A stretch of DNA of 64,000 nucleotides from Streptomyces bottropensis ATCC 25435 (GTDB lineage: Bacteria > Actinomycetota > Actinomycetes > Streptomycetales > Streptomycetaceae). Below, piece after piece: positions 39,499-48,949 of the stretch. The stretch is from NCBI RefSeq assembly GCF_000383595.1, contig NZ_KB911581.1, forward strand, positions 6,779,519 to 6,843,518, read 5' to 3'. Within the stretch, counting starts at the first letter, position 1. Each line of letters begins with the position of its first letter. Below the pieces are notes generated by a model, which was given only the letters and a program-made list of their open reading frames with translations, searched no databases and was not told where the DNA came from. Position numbers and translations under genes: made by a program.

Positions 39499-41253
39499 GT
39501 GCCTCAACTTCGTCTCGCCTTGAATCAGATCGACTCGACGGTCGGCGACATCGCCCAGAACGCCGAGGCGGTGGTCCGCTGGACCCGGCACTCCGCCGAA
39601 CAGGGAGCGCATCTGGTCGCGTTCCCCGAGATGGTGCTGACCGGGTATCCCGTCGAGGACCTGGCGCTGCGCCAGTCCTTCGTGGAGGCCTCCCGCTCCG
39701 CGCTGCGGGCGCTCGCGGCGCGGCTCGCCGACGAGGGCTTCGGGGAGCTGCCGGTGGTGCTCGGCTACCTCGACCGTTCCGAGTCCGCCGCCCCGAAGTA
39801 CGGCCAGCCCGCGGGGGCTCCGCGCAACGCGGGGGCGGTGCTGTACCGGGGCGAGGTGGCCCTCACCTACGCCAAGCACCACCTGCCCAACTACGGCGTG
39901 TTCGACGAGTTCCGCTACTTCGTGCCCGGCGACACCATGCCCGTCGTGCGGCTGCACGGCGTCGACATCGCCCTCGCCATCTGCGAGGACCTGTGGCAGG
40001 ACGGCGGCCGCGTCCCGGCGGCCCGGTCCGCCGGGGCCGGGCTGCTGCTCTCCATCAACGCCTCGCCGTACGAGCGCGACAAGGACGACACCCGCCTGGA
40101 ACTGGTCCGCAAGCGCGCGCAGGAGGCCGGCTGCACCACCGCCTACCTGGCGATGATCGGCGGCCAGGACGAGCTGGTCTTCGACGGCGACTCCATCGTG
40201 GTGGACCGCCACGGCGAGGTGGTCGCGCGGGCGCCGCAGTTCTCCGAGGGATGTGTCGTCCTCGACCTGGAGCTGCCGGCGGGCGCCGCCGAACCGGTCA
40301 CCGGGGTCGTCGACGACGGCCTGCGCGTCGACCGCCTCGTCATCTCCGAGGAGCCGCTGCCCGCGTACGAGCCGGAGCTGACCGGCGGGTACGCGGAGCG
40401 CCTCGACGACGACGAGGAGGTGTACTCGGCGCTGGTGGTCGGCCTGCGGGCGTACGCGGCGAAGAACGGCTTCCGGTCCGTCCTGATCGGCCTCTCCGGC
40501 GGCATCGACTCGGCGCTCGTCGCGGCGCTCGCGTGCGACGCGCTGGGCGCGCAGAACGTGTACGGCGTGTCCATGCCCTCGAAGTACTCCTCGGACCACT
40601 CCAAGGGCGACGCGGCGGAGCTGGCGCGCCGGACGGGGCTCAACTTCCGCACGATCCCGATCGCCCCGATGTTCGACGCGTACATGGCGTCGACGCAGCT
40701 GACGGATCTGGCCGAGGAGAACCTCCAGTCCCGGCTGCGCGGCACCCTGCTGATGGCGATCTCCAACCAGGAGGGCCACATCGTGCTGGCCCCCGGCAAC
40801 AAGTCGGAGCTGGCGGTCGGGTACTCGACGCTGTACGGCGACTCGGTGGGCGCCTACGGCCCCATCAAGGACGTGTACAAGACGTCGATCTTCCGGCTGG
40901 CGGAGTGGCGCAACCGGGCGGCGGCGGAGCGGGGGCAGACCCCGCCGATCCCGGAGAACTCCATCTCCAAGCCGCCGAGCGCCGAGCTGCGTCCCGGCCA
41001 GGTCGACACGGACTCCCTGCCGGACTACCCGGTCCTGGACGCGATCCTGGAGCTGTACGTCGACCGCGACCAGGGCGCCGACGCGATCGTGGCCGCCGGG
41101 TTCGACCGGGAGCTGGTGTCGAAGACCCTCCGCATGGTCGACACCGCCGAGTACAAGCGGCGGCAGTACCCGCCGGGCACGAAGATCTCCCCGAAGGGGT
41201 TCGGCAAGGACCGCCGGCTGCCGATCACCAACCGATGGCGGGAGCAGGCGTAG
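39499..41253 (+). CDS. nadE: glutamine-dependent NAD+ synthetase
   Basis: A 584-aa two-domain enzyme. The N-terminal nitrilase-type glutaminase has Glu44 (AFPEMVLTG), Lys126 (YAKHHLPNYG) and Cys162 (LAICEDLW). The C-terminal ATP-pyrophosphatase synthetase has the P-loop SGGIDSALVAAL at 333-344, then NLQSRLRGTLLMAISNQEG, APGNKSELAVGY and a YKRRQYPPGTKIS C-terminus. It makes NAD from deamido-NAD, ATP and glutamine; ammonia passes between domains. It is a cytoplasmic essential enzyme. GTG start gives MPQLRLALNQ, the usual family N-terminus. Confidence 0.95.
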   Translation: MPQLRLALNQIDSTVGDIAQNAEAVVRWTRHSAEQGAHLVAFPEMVLTGYPVEDLALRQSFVEASRSALRALAARLADEGFGELPVVLGYLDRSESAAPKYGQPAGAPRNAGAVLYRGEVALTYAKHHLPNYGVFDEFRYFVPGDTMPVVRLHGVDIALAICEDLWQDGGRVPAARSAGAGLLLSINASPYERDKDDTRLELVRKRAQEAGCTTAYLAMIGGQDELVFDGDSIVVDRHGEVVARAPQFSEGCVVLDLELPAGAAEPVTGVVDDGLRVDRLVISEEPLPAYEPELTGGYAERLDDDEEVYSALVVGLRAYAAKNGFRSVLIGLSGGIDSALVAALACDALGAQNVYGVSMPSKYSSDHSKGDAAELARRTGLNFRTIPIAPMFDAYMASTQLTDLAEENLQSRLRGTLLMAISNQEGHIVLAPGNKSELAVGYSTLYGDSVGAYGPIKDVYKTSIFRLAEWRNRAAAERGQTPPIPENSISKPPSAELRPGQVDTDSLPDYPVLDAILELYVDRDQGADAIVAAGFDRELVSKTLRMVDTAEYKRRQYPPGTKISPKGFGKDRRLPITNRWREQA

Positions 41254-41269
41254 GGACCGGCCGGGGCCC

Positions 41270-41740
41270 GAGGGCGTCGCCTCAGGGCCGGCGCCCTCGA
41301 AGCCGCGCGTGCCGTGGTAGTGGGGCCCCTCCAGGAAGACCAGCGGCACACCCTGGCCGTCGGCCGCCGCGGGGGGCGTGGGCGATGAGCCGTGCGCCGA
41401 TGCCCTGGCCCTGGAACTCCGGAAGCACGCCGAGCGGCGACAGGGTCAGGACGTCCACGATCCGGCGCGGGGCGTCCAGGCGCGCCGCGCTCAGCAGGAC
41501 GTGCCCGGCGACCCGGTCCTCGACGGTGGCGACGAGGGACAGACGAGGGACCGGGGCGCCGTCGCGGCCTCCGTGACGCGCAGGGGCTCCACGAGGGCGG
41601 GGACCCGCTCGCCGTCGCCGAAGGCGCGGGGTGTGCACCTCGCGCACCGCCCGGTGATCGTCGGCGGTCTCCCACCGGATCACCGGGTTCGTTCCTGCGG
41701 GTGCGATCCGTGCGCCCTCGGTCGCTTCGTGTGCCGTCAT
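41270..41740 (-). pseudogene. GNAT acetyltransferase gene with several frameshifts
   Basis: From ATG 41740 the reading IRWETADDHRAVREVHT is normal GNAT. At about 41630 the frame slips: FGDGERVPALVEPLRVTEAA lies one base off. It returns by about 41545 (LSLVATVEDRVAGHVLLSAA, then LGVLPEFQGQGIGARLIAHA with the acetyl-CoA-binding Q-G-x-G-I/A). At a run of six G (41371-41376) it slips again to GVPLVFLEGPHYHGTRGFEG. At least three shifts are needed to rebuild a GNAT protein. This is either a decayed gene or sequence error at homopolymers. Confidence 0.75.
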
Positions 41741-41850
41741 GGCCGCGAGGCCAGGCCGGGGGCGGCTCGTGCGCGAGGCGATTTCGGTGGGCGCCGCGCG
41801 TCTCGGACGCGCGGCGTCTCATGGCCGCGCCCTCTCGGACGCGCGCCGGA

Positions 41851-43077
41851 TCAGACGCGTACCGTCTCCGACTCCCCCGGCACGTGGGAGGCCACCACGC
41901 GGCCGCGCTGCGGCGGGGCGACGGCCGCTCGGCGGTGGTCCACGGTGTAGGCCACGCCGGCGACCGCCAGGCCGACCAGCGCGAGAACCGCGCCCACCGT
42001 CGCCGGGGCCGTGGCGCCGAGACCGGCGGAGAGGGCCAGGCCGCCGGTCCAGGCGCCGCCGGCGTTGGCGAGGTTGAAGGCGGCCTGGTTGGCGGAGGAG
42101 GCGAGGGAGGGGGCCGTGGCGGCCTTCTCCATGACCATCAGCTGCAGGGGCGAGCCGGTGGTGAAGGCGGCGACGCCGAGGAGGAGGACGGCCAGCGCGG
42201 CGCTCCACTGGGCCGACATCAGGACCGGGAACAGCGCGAGGACCGCGATCAGCGACGCCAGGCCGCCGAAGAGGGTGCCCCGCAGGGAGTGGTCGGCGAG
42301 ACGGCCGCCGGCCAGGTTCCCGATGGTCGCGCCGACGCCGAACAGCGCGAGGAGCAGGGTCACGCTGGTCTCGGCGTACCCGGCGGAGTCCGTGAGCATG
42401 GGCGTGATGTAGCTGTAGGCGGAGAAGAGCGCGCCGAAGCCGGCGACGGTCGTGCCGAGGGCGAGCCAGACGGGCAGCGAGCGCAGGGCGCCCAGTTCGC
42501 CGCGCAGGCCGGCCAAGGGGCGGGCCTCCGCCCGGTCGTCCGGCAGCAGGAGCGCCAGGGAGGCGATCGCCGCGAGGCCGATCACGCCGACCCCGACGAA
42601 GGTGATCCGCCAGCCGAAGTGCTGGCCCACGAGGGTCGCGGCGGGGACGCCCGCGACGTTGGCGATCGTCAGGCCGAGGAACATCAGGGAGACCGAGCGG
42701 GCCTTGCGCTCCGGCGCCACGAGGCCGGTCGCGACGACCGCGCCGACGCCGAAGAAGGCGCCGTGCGGCAGACCGCTGAGGAAGCGGGCGGCGAGCAGCC
42801 AGTGCTCGTCGGGGGCGAGTGCGGAGAGCACGTTGCCGACGACGAAGAGGACCATCAGCCCGATCAGGACCTTGCGGCGGGGCAGCCGGGCCGTGACGGC
42901 GGCGAGCAGCGGGGCGCCGATGACGACACCCAGCGCGTACGCGGAGACGAGGTGGCCGGCGGCGGGGATCGAGATGCCGAGGTCGGCCGCGACCTCCGGG
43001 AGGAGGCCCATGATGACGAACTCGGTCGTGCCGATTCCGAAGGCGCCTACGGCGAGAGCGAGCAGGGCCAAGGGCAT
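41851..43077 (-). CDS. MFS transporter, DHA1 (drug:H+ antiporter-1) type
   Basis: A 408-aa protein with 12 predicted helices. TM1 carries ALLALAVGAFGIGTTEFVIM and GLLPEVAADLGIS, typical of the AraJ/CmlR-like DHA1 group. The loop 2-3 motif reads ARLPRRKVLIG and TM5 has a P-A-A-T antiporter-like segment. The group contains sugar and chloramphenicol exporters; the substrate is not known. The 120 nt upstream show no obvious operator. A basic, Gln-Arg-rich C-terminal tail is cytoplasmic. Confidence 0.88.
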   Translation of the reverse strand: MPLALLALAVGAFGIGTTEFVIMGLLPEVAADLGISIPAAGHLVSAYALGVVIGAPLLAAVTARLPRRKVLIGLMVLFVVGNVLSALAPDEHWLLAARFLSGLPHGAFFGVGAVVATGLVAPERKARSVSLMFLGLTIANVAGVPAATLVGQHFGWRITFVGVGVIGLAAIASLALLLPDDRAEARPLAGLRGELGALRSLPVWLALGTTVAGFGALFSAYSYITPMLTDSAGYAETSVTLLLALFGVGATIGNLAGGRLADHSLRGTLFGGLASLIAVLALFPVLMSAQWSAALAVLLLGVAAFTTGSPLQLMVMEKAATAPSLASSANQAAFNLANAGGAWTGGLALSAGLGATAPATVGAVLALVGLAVAGVAYTVDHRRAAVAPPQRGRVVASHVPGESETVRV

Positions 43078-43197
43078 GGCGGGACCTTTCAGGAAGAGCG
43101 GGGGATGTCGGGGTTCCGTCCATCGTATGTTCCCTTGCGGAACAAACTCGAACCGGGCCTTGTTCCCCCGTCTCCCGCGACCGCCCCACCTGCGCGG

Positions 43198-44247
43198 TCA
43201 GCTCCCGGACGTGTCGATCGTCACCCGCGCCGCCACCGGCAGATGGTCACTGCCCGTCTCCGGCAGGGTCCAGGACGCCGTGGGCTCCATGCCCCGGACC
43301 ATGATCTGGTCGATGCGGGCCAGCGGGAACGACGCGGGCCAGCTGAAGCCGAAGCCGCTGCCCGCCGCGCCCTGGGTGGAGCGCATCTGGGCGGTGACGG
43401 CGTTCAGGGCGCGGTCGTTCATGGTGCCGTTGAGGTCGCCGAGGAGCGCGACCTGCTGGATCGGCTCGTCGGCGATGGCCTCGCCGAGGGCGTTGGCGCT
43501 CTTGTCGCGCTGGCGGGCGGTGAACCCGGCCTCCAGCTTGACCCGCACCGAGGGCAGATGGGCGACGTACACGGCGACCGGCCCGTCCGGCGTCGCCACG
43601 GTGGCGCGCATCGCGCGCTCCCAGCCGAGCTTGATGTCGACGGGCTCGGTGTCGCTCATCCGGTACCGGCTCCACAGGCCGACGGTGCCGACGACCTCGT
43701 GGTACGGGTACGTCGCCGCCAGCGCCTTCTCGTACACCGGCACCGCGTTCTCGGTCAGTTCCTCCAGGGCCACCACGTCCGCGCCGGAGCCGGCGATCTC
43801 GCGGGCCGTGCCGGAGGTGTCGGCGTTGTCCGCGTTGACGTTGTGGGTGACGACGGTGAAGTCGCCGCCGCCGCCGGTCTTGCTGGTGACGAGTCCGCCG
43901 AAGATGTTCAGCCAGACGACCGTGGGCACCAGCAGCGCGATGAGCGCGGTCGCGGACCTGCGGACCAGCGCGAGCACGAGCAGCACCGGGATCGCGAGGC
44001 CCAGCCACGGCAGGAACGTCTCGGTCAGACTGCCGAGGTTGCCGACGGCGTTGGGGACCTGGGCGTGCAGCACCATCACCAGTGCGACGAGGACGGCGAG
44101 GACCGCGAGGACGATGCCCCGGCGCCAGATCCGCCGATCCCCTCTCCAGCCGCCGAAGAGGCGGCCCAGCAGGCGCCGGAACCGGGATTGTTCGCGGCCC
44201 TGACCGGTGCCGCCGCCGCCCGTCTCCGTCATGTACGCCTGCGCCAT
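43198..44247 (-). CDS. membrane-anchored endonuclease/exonuclease/phosphatase-fold protein
   Basis: A 349-aa protein. After a cytoplasmic basic tail, three transmembrane helices lie at about 45-63, 77-97 and 99-120. The EEP domain follows outside: VVTHNVNADNADTSG (Asn), VALEELTE (metal Glu), ALLGDLNGTMND (Asp/Asn), RIDQIMV and TGSDHLPVAA (catalytic Asp-His pair). The fold hydrolyses phosphodiesters of nucleic acids, lipids or inositol phosphates; the three-helix anchor with external EEP domain is common in actinomycetes and its substrate is unsettled. The next MFS gene lies 120 nt away in the same direction. Confidence 0.85.
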   Translation of the reverse strand: MAQAYMTETGGGGTGQGREQSRFRRLLGRLFGGWRGDRRIWRRGIVLAVLAVLVALVMVLHAQVPNAVGNLGSLTETFLPWLGLAIPVLLVLALVRRSATALIALLVPTVVWLNIFGGLVTSKTGGGGDFTVVTHNVNADNADTSGTAREIAGSGADVVALEELTENAVPVYEKALAATYPYHEVVGTVGLWSRYRMSDTEPVDIKLGWERAMRATVATPDGPVAVYVAHLPSVRVKLEAGFTARQRDKSANALGEAIADEPIQQVALLGDLNGTMNDRALNAVTAQMRSTQGAAGSGFGFSWPASFPLARIDQIMVRGMEPTASWTLPETGSDHLPVAARVTIDTSGS

Positions 44248-44429
44248 ACCGTCGCCTCACTGCCTGCCGTGCATTTTCCCCGCGCCTAAAGACCCTAGGG
44301 GATGATCGCCGTCGTTCCCGCCGCCTTACGGCGGGCGTTCGGGGACGAGGACGTACAACCCGCTGTTCGGAGTTCCGAACCGGTGGACAGGCCCCGACGT
44401 CTGTAACGAAACGCGCACATCACTGTGAC

Positions 44430-45065
44430 TCACTTCGCAGAAGGGCGAAGCCCTTCGAGCACCGTGTCGACGATGTTCTCCGCGAGATCCTCGGGCAGGG
44501 AGGCGTCCGGGCGCATGACGGTGCGCACGAGCATGGGGCCGAAGACCAGGTCGCCGACGAGGTCGAGGTCGATGTCGGCCCGGAGTTCGCCGTTGTCCCG
44601 GCCCCGGCGCAGGACCTCGGCGAGGGCCCGGCGGCGGGGGGCGACGACGTCCGTGTGGTAGGCGTCCCAGATCTTGGGGCTGCTCTTCATCTGGGCGATG
44701 ACGTTGTGCAGGATCGCCGACGGCCGGTTGAGCAGCCCGCGCCTGCGTGCCGCCTCCAGGAAGACGACGAGGTCGTCGCGCATCGAGGTACCGGGCAGCA
44801 CGGGGTCCGGGGGCTCGGCCGCGCGCAGTACGTCGACGAAGAGCGCCTCCTTGCCGCTCCAGCGGCGGTAGATGGTCGCCTTGCCGACGCCCGCCGTCCG
44901 GGCGACCCGTTCGATCGACAACTCCGAGAGCGGCACGCCCTCTTCGAGGAGTTTCATCACGCCTTCGACGATGGACCGCTCCACGGCCTCGCTGCGGGGC
45001 CGCCCGCGGACGGGGCCCGTGCCCCGGGCGCGTCCGTCTCCGGCGTGGCTCTCGGCGAGGCTCAA
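44430..45065 (-). CDS. TetR-family regulator of adjacent exporter
   Basis: A 211-aa protein starting at TTG 45065, chosen because GGAG lies about 6 nt upstream and the frame further up runs into the exporter gene. The DNA-binding domain reads SIVEGVMKLLEEGVPLSEL and IERVARTAGVGKATIYRRW. The C-terminal domain begins about residue 85. The gene follows the DHA2 exporter by 46 nt in the same operon. Regulation is most simply autogenous: it should bind the 27-bp palindrome before the exporter and release it when drug binds. Confidence 0.88.
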   Translation of the reverse strand: MSLAESHAGDGRARGTGPVRGRPRSEAVERSIVEGVMKLLEEGVPLSELSIERVARTAGVGKATIYRRWSGKEALFVDVLRAAEPPDPVLPGTSMRDDLVVFLEAARRRGLLNRPSAILHNVIAQMKSSPKIWDAYHTDVVAPRRRALAEVLRRGRDNGELRADIDLDLVGDLVFGPMLVRTVMRPDASLPEDLAENIVDTVLEGLRPSAK

Positions 45066-45111
45066 GGTCGACTCCGTCTCTGTGCGTCGTGGGACCGGAC
45101 CGATTCTCCGG

Positions 45112-46689
45112 TCAGTGGTCGACGGCCGCCAACTCGGGCTCCTCCTTGCCCTCCTGACCGCCCTTCGGTCGTCCCGGCAGGAACACCGCCATGGCCACGG
45201 CACCGATCAGGGCGATACCGGCCCCGCACAGAGCGGTCACGTGCATGGCGTGCAGGAAGGCGTCGTGGGCCGGGCCGACCAGGGCCTCGCCCCGTTCGCC
45301 GAGACGCGCGGCGAGGCCGAGGGTGGCCTCGATGGACTCGGCGGCGGCGTGCGGGGCGCCGGCGGGCAACTGGTGCTCGATGTCGCTCCGGTAGGCGGTG
45401 GACAGCACCGAGCCGAGGACGGCGATGCCGAGGGCGCCGCCGACCTGGCGGAAGGTGTTGCTGAGCGCGGACGCGGAGCCGGCCTTCTCGCGGGGCAGCG
45501 CCTGCATGATGACGACGCTGAGCGGGGTCATCACATGGGCCATGCCGACGCCCATGAGGAAGAAGATGACTTCGAGGAGCCAGATCGGCGTGTCCCCGTC
45601 CAGCACGGCGAACGCGGCGAGCATCCCGGCGATCAGCGTCATGCCGGCCGTGCACACCGCGCTGTTGCCGAAGCGGTCCACGACGAGCCGGGCGCGCGGC
45701 GCGAAGACGAGCTGCGCGACGGCCAGCGGCAGCATCAACAGGCCGGTCTGGAGCGGCGAGTAGCCGCGCACGGTCTGGGTGTAGAAGACGGAGAAGAAGG
45801 TCACGCCCATCAGCGCGAAGAAAACCAGGCCGATGACGCCGATGGACGCCGAGAAGACCTTGTTCCGGAAGAACGACATGTCGATGGACGGGTGGTCGCT
45901 GCGCTTCTCGAAGATCACGAAGGCGGCGAGGACCGCGAGTCCGGCCCCGATGGGGCTGAGGACCGTGACATCGGTGAAGTCGGCGAGCTGACCGCCGCGG
46001 ATGATGCCGTAGACGAGGAGCACGAGGCCGATGACGGAGAGCACCACGCCGACGGGGTCGATGCGGCCGGGGGCGGGGTCGCGCGAGTCGGGCACCAGCC
46101 AGATCATCAGGCCGAGCGCGAGGAGGACGATCGGCACGTTGATCAGGAAGACCGAGCCCCACCAGAAGTGGTCGAGCAGGAGACCTCCGGTGATCGGGCC
46201 GATGGCGATGGCGAGGCCGACGCCGCCCGCCCAGATGCCGATGGCCTTGGGCTGCTCGTCGCGCTCGAAGACGTTCATCAGGACGGCGAGGGTGGCGGGC
46301 ATGACGAAGGCGGCGCCGAGGCCCATCACCGCGCGGAAGACGATCAGCTGGGCCGGGGAGCCCGACATCGCGGCCAGCGCCGAGCCGAGGCCGAAGACGA
46401 CGAGTCCGCCGAGCAGCACCTTCTTGCGGCCGAGGCGGTCGCCGAGCAGGCCCGCGGAGAACAGCAGTCCCGCGAAGACCAGCGTGTAGGCGTTGATCGC
46501 CCACTCCAGCTCGCTCTGGGTGGCGCCCAGGCCGGTGGGCTCGGGGGTGGAGATCGTCTTGATGGCGACGTTGAGGATCGAGTTGTCGAGCACCACGATC
46601 AGCAGGCTCAGCATCAGCACACCGAGAATCACCCAGCGGCGCCGGTGCACCGCCGCCGGTACGCGGGAGTCAGGGACTGCGGTAGTCAT
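45112..46689 (-). CDS. MFS drug exporter, DHA2 (14-helix EmrB/QacA type)
   Basis: A 525-aa membrane protein with about 14 helices. TM1 has VLMLSLLIVVLDNSILNVAI, the DHA2 motif D1 (L-D-x-T/S-I-x-N-V-A). Motif A follows between TM2 and TM3 (GLLGDRLGRKKVLLGG) and motif C in TM5 (AIAIGPITGGLL). It should export hydrophobic drugs or secondary metabolites by proton antiport. A 27-bp palindrome lies 22 nt before its ATG, and the TetR gene is downstream in the same transcription unit. Confidence 0.92.
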   Translation of the reverse strand: MTTAVPDSRVPAAVHRRRWVILGVLMLSLLIVVLDNSILNVAIKTISTPEPTGLGATQSELEWAINAYTLVFAGLLFSAGLLGDRLGRKKVLLGGLVVFGLGSALAAMSGSPAQLIVFRAVMGLGAAFVMPATLAVLMNVFERDEQPKAIGIWAGGVGLAIAIGPITGGLLLDHFWWGSVFLINVPIVLLALGLMIWLVPDSRDPAPGRIDPVGVVLSVIGLVLLVYGIIRGGQLADFTDVTVLSPIGAGLAVLAAFVIFEKRSDHPSIDMSFFRNKVFSASIGVIGLVFFALMGVTFFSVFYTQTVRGYSPLQTGLLMLPLAVAQLVFAPRARLVVDRFGNSAVCTAGMTLIAGMLAAFAVLDGDTPIWLLEVIFFLMGVGMAHVMTPLSVVIMQALPREKAGSASALSNTFRQVGGALGIAVLGSVLSTAYRSDIEHQLPAGAPHAAAESIEATLGLAARLGERGEALVGPAHDAFLHAMHVTALCGAGIALIGAVAMAVFLPGRPKGGQEGKEEPELAAVDH

Positions 46690-46710
46690 GGCGTCGAGCC
46701 TAGACCTATT

Positions 46711-46737
46711 TTCGATACGGGACCGTCTCGTATCGAA
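46711..46737. promoter_or_regulatory. 27-bp TetR-type operator palindrome
   Basis: TTCGATACG, 9-nt centre GGACCGTCT, then CGTATCGAA: arms pair perfectly over 9 bp and the centre is itself nearly symmetric (GAC-c-GTC). It lies 22 nt before the DHA2 exporter start, where binding by the co-encoded TetR protein would block transcription. It is AT-richer than its surroundings. Confidence 0.8.
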
Positions 46738-46880
46738 TATCTTTTACCCTGTTCTTACATGCCGCATGCCGAAACGGTCACACGCGCCTGCCCTAGCCCT
46801 CCCTCTCGGGAGGTGCCACCATGGAAGCGGTCCGGGGACGCCGTCAGGGTGCCTCGAGATGACATGAAGGAGCTGGAGCG

Positions 46881-47747
46881 ATGACGCAGCTTTCGGCTGC
46901 CCAGACGAAGCCCTCCGACGGCAGCAAGGCGCTGTACGGGGGCAAGGGCACACGCCGTATCACCGTCCGGGACATCGCCCTCGCCAAGGAACGCGGCGAG
47001 AAGTGGCCCATGCTCACCGCCTACGACGCGATGACCGCCTCCGTCTTCGACGAGGCCGGCATCCCGGTCATGCTCGTCGGCGACTCCGCGGGCAACTGTC
47101 ACCTCGGCTACGAGTCGACCGTGCCCGTCACCCTCGACGAGATGACCATGCTCTCCGCCGCCGTCGTACGGGGCACCAGCCGCGCCCTGATCGTCGGCGA
47201 CCTGCCCTTCGGCTCCTACCAGGAGGGCCCGGTGCAGGCGCTGCGCTCGGCGACCCGGATGGTCAAGGAGGCCGGGGTCGGCGCGGTCAAGCTGGAGGGC
47301 GGCGAGCGCTCGCACCGCCAGATCGAGCTGCTGGTCGAGTCCGGCATCCCCGTCATGGCCCACATCGGCCTCACCCCGCAGTCCGTCAACGCGATGGGCT
47401 ACCGCGTGCAGGGGCGGGGCGAGGAGGCCGCGCAGCAGCTGCTGCGCGACGCCAAGGCGGTCCAGGACGCGGGCGCGTTCGCGGTCGTCCTGGAGCTGGT
47501 TCCGGCGGAGCTGGCGGCGGAGGTCACCCGGGTGCTCCACATCCCGACCGTCGGGATCGGGGCCGGGGCCGAGACCGACGCACAGGTCCTCGTGTGGACC
47601 GACATGCTCGGGCTGACCGGGGGGCGGATGCCGAAGTTCGTGAAGCAGTACGCGAACCTCCGGGCGGTCATGGGTGACGCGGCGAAGGCGTTCGCGGAGG
47701 ACGTCGTGGGCGGGACGTTCCCGCAGGAGGAGCACTCGGTCCACTAG
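46881..47747 (+). CDS. panB: 3-methyl-2-oxobutanoate hydroxymethyltransferase (ketopantoate)
   Basis: A 288-aa cytoplasmic enzyme making ketopantoate from 2-oxoisovalerate and methylene-THF, the first committed step to pantothenate and CoA. Motifs are typical: MLTAYDAMTASVFDEAGIPV, MLVGDSAGNCHLGY (metal Asp), IVGDLPFGSYQ, VKLEGGERS, VMAHIGLTPQSVN, AVVLELVPAELA (catalytic Glu) and VGIGAGAETDAQVLV. GGAG lies 6 nt before ATG. glnE-glnA2-panB proximity matches mycobacteria. A hairpin and repeat follow the stop. Confidence 0.95.
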   Translation: MTQLSAAQTKPSDGSKALYGGKGTRRITVRDIALAKERGEKWPMLTAYDAMTASVFDEAGIPVMLVGDSAGNCHLGYESTVPVTLDEMTMLSAAVVRGTSRALIVGDLPFGSYQEGPVQALRSATRMVKEAGVGAVKLEGGERSHRQIELLVESGIPVMAHIGLTPQSVNAMGYRVQGRGEEAAQQLLRDAKAVQDAGAFAVVLELVPAELAAEVTRVLHIPTVGIGAGAETDAQVLVWTDMLGLTGGRMPKFVKQYANLRAVMGDAAKAFAEDVVGGTFPQEEHSVH

Positions 47748-47753
47748 GCCTCA

Positions 47754-47808
47754 CCCGCGCCCCCTGCTTCTCAGGGGGCGCGGGGAACGGCGCGAGCGGC
47801 CCCCACCC
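47754..47808 (+). repeat. dispersed repeat copy 3 with terminator hairpin
   Basis: GCGCCCCCTG pairs with CAGGGGGCGC (extended by three C-G pairs) around CTTCT, 6 nt after the panB stop. The dispersed motif GGGGAACGGCGCGAGCGGC and CCCCCAC follows. It probably ends panB transcription. Confidence 0.8.
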
Positions 47809-47923
47809 GGCGGCGCCCGCCGACGAGACCCGCACCCCCGGGTCGGCAGACGTGTCGGCGGGGCATCGGCCGTGTAGGTGGGCTGTCGGTGGTTTGTCGG
47901 TGGGGGCTGGGAGTGTCGTCCCC

Positions 47924-48949
47924 ATGACACGAATCGACATGAACGCCGGCGGCGCGAAGGGCGCTGTGACCGTGCGGGGGCTGGTCAAGCACTACGGGGA
48001 GACCAGGGCGCTGGACGGTGTCGACCTCGACGTGCGCGAGGGCACGGTGATGGGCGTGCTCGGCCCGAACGGCGCGGGCAAGACGACGCTCGTGCGCTGC
48101 CTGTCCACCCTGATCACCCCCGACGCGGGCCACGCGACCGTGGCCGGCTACGACGTCGTACGGCAGCCGCGGCAGCTGCGCCGCGTGATCGGGTTGACGG
48201 GGCAGTACGCCTCCGTGGACGAGAAGCTGTCCGGCTTCGAGAACCTGTACATGATCGGCCGGCTGCTCGACCTGCCCCGCAAGGAGGCGAAGAGCCGCGC
48301 CACCGGTCTGCTGGAGCGGTTCTCGCTGACCGAGGCCGCCGGGCGCCCGGCGGCGACGTACTCCGGCGGTATGCGGCGGCGGCTCGACCTGGCCGCGTCC
48401 ATGATCGGGAGCCCGGCCGTGCTGTACCTGGACGAGCCGACGACCGGCCTCGACCCGCGGACGCGCAACGAGGTGTGGACCGAGGTGAAGCGCATGGTCG
48501 GCGACGGTGTCACCGTGCTGCTGACCACCCAGTACATGGAGGAGGCCGAGCAGCTGGCCTCCGAGCTGACCGTGATCGACAAGGGCAAGGTGATCGCGGG
48601 CGGCCGTATCGAGGAGCTGAAGGCCCAGGTCGGCGGTCGCACGCTGCGGGTCCGGCCGGCCGATCCGGTGCACCTGCGGCCGCTGGCCTCGGAGCTGGAC
48701 GGCCTGGGCATCACCGGGCTCGCCACGACCACCGTGGACACCGGGACCGGCACCCTCCTCGTGCCGATCCTCAGCGACGAGCAGCTGACCGCCGTCGTCG
48801 GCGCGATCACCGCGCGCGGGGTGACCATCGCCTCGATCAGCACCGAACTGCCCAGCCTGGACGAGGTGTTCCTGTCGCTCACCGGCCACAGGACCGGTGC
48901 GACGCAGGACGCGCCCCCCTCCCCCGCCTACGAAGAGGTCGCCGTATGA
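47924..48949 (+). CDS. DrrA-like ABC exporter ATPase
   Basis: A 341-aa ATPase. Walker A is GPNGAGKTTLV near residue 47-57, Q-loop TGQYASVDE, signature YSGGMRRRLDL, Walker B AVLYLDEPTTGLDPRTRNE, H-loop TQYMEEAE. The C-terminal 90 residues are the DrrA-type regulatory tail. Related proteins export daunorubicin and other drugs. ATG 47924 is the first Met that begins the family alignment. Its stop overlaps the permease start by 4 nt (ATGA), so the two are translationally coupled. Confidence 0.92.
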   Translation: MTRIDMNAGGAKGAVTVRGLVKHYGETRALDGVDLDVREGTVMGVLGPNGAGKTTLVRCLSTLITPDAGHATVAGYDVVRQPRQLRRVIGLTGQYASVDEKLSGFENLYMIGRLLDLPRKEAKSRATGLLERFSLTEAAGRPAATYSGGMRRRLDLAASMIGSPAVLYLDEPTTGLDPRTRNEVWTEVKRMVGDGVTVLLTTQYMEEAEQLASELTVIDKGKVIAGGRIEELKAQVGGRTLRVRPADPVHLRPLASELDGLGITGLATTTVDTGTGTLLVPILSDEQLTAVVGAITARGVTIASISTELPSLDEVFLSLTGHRTGATQDAPPSPAYEEVAV

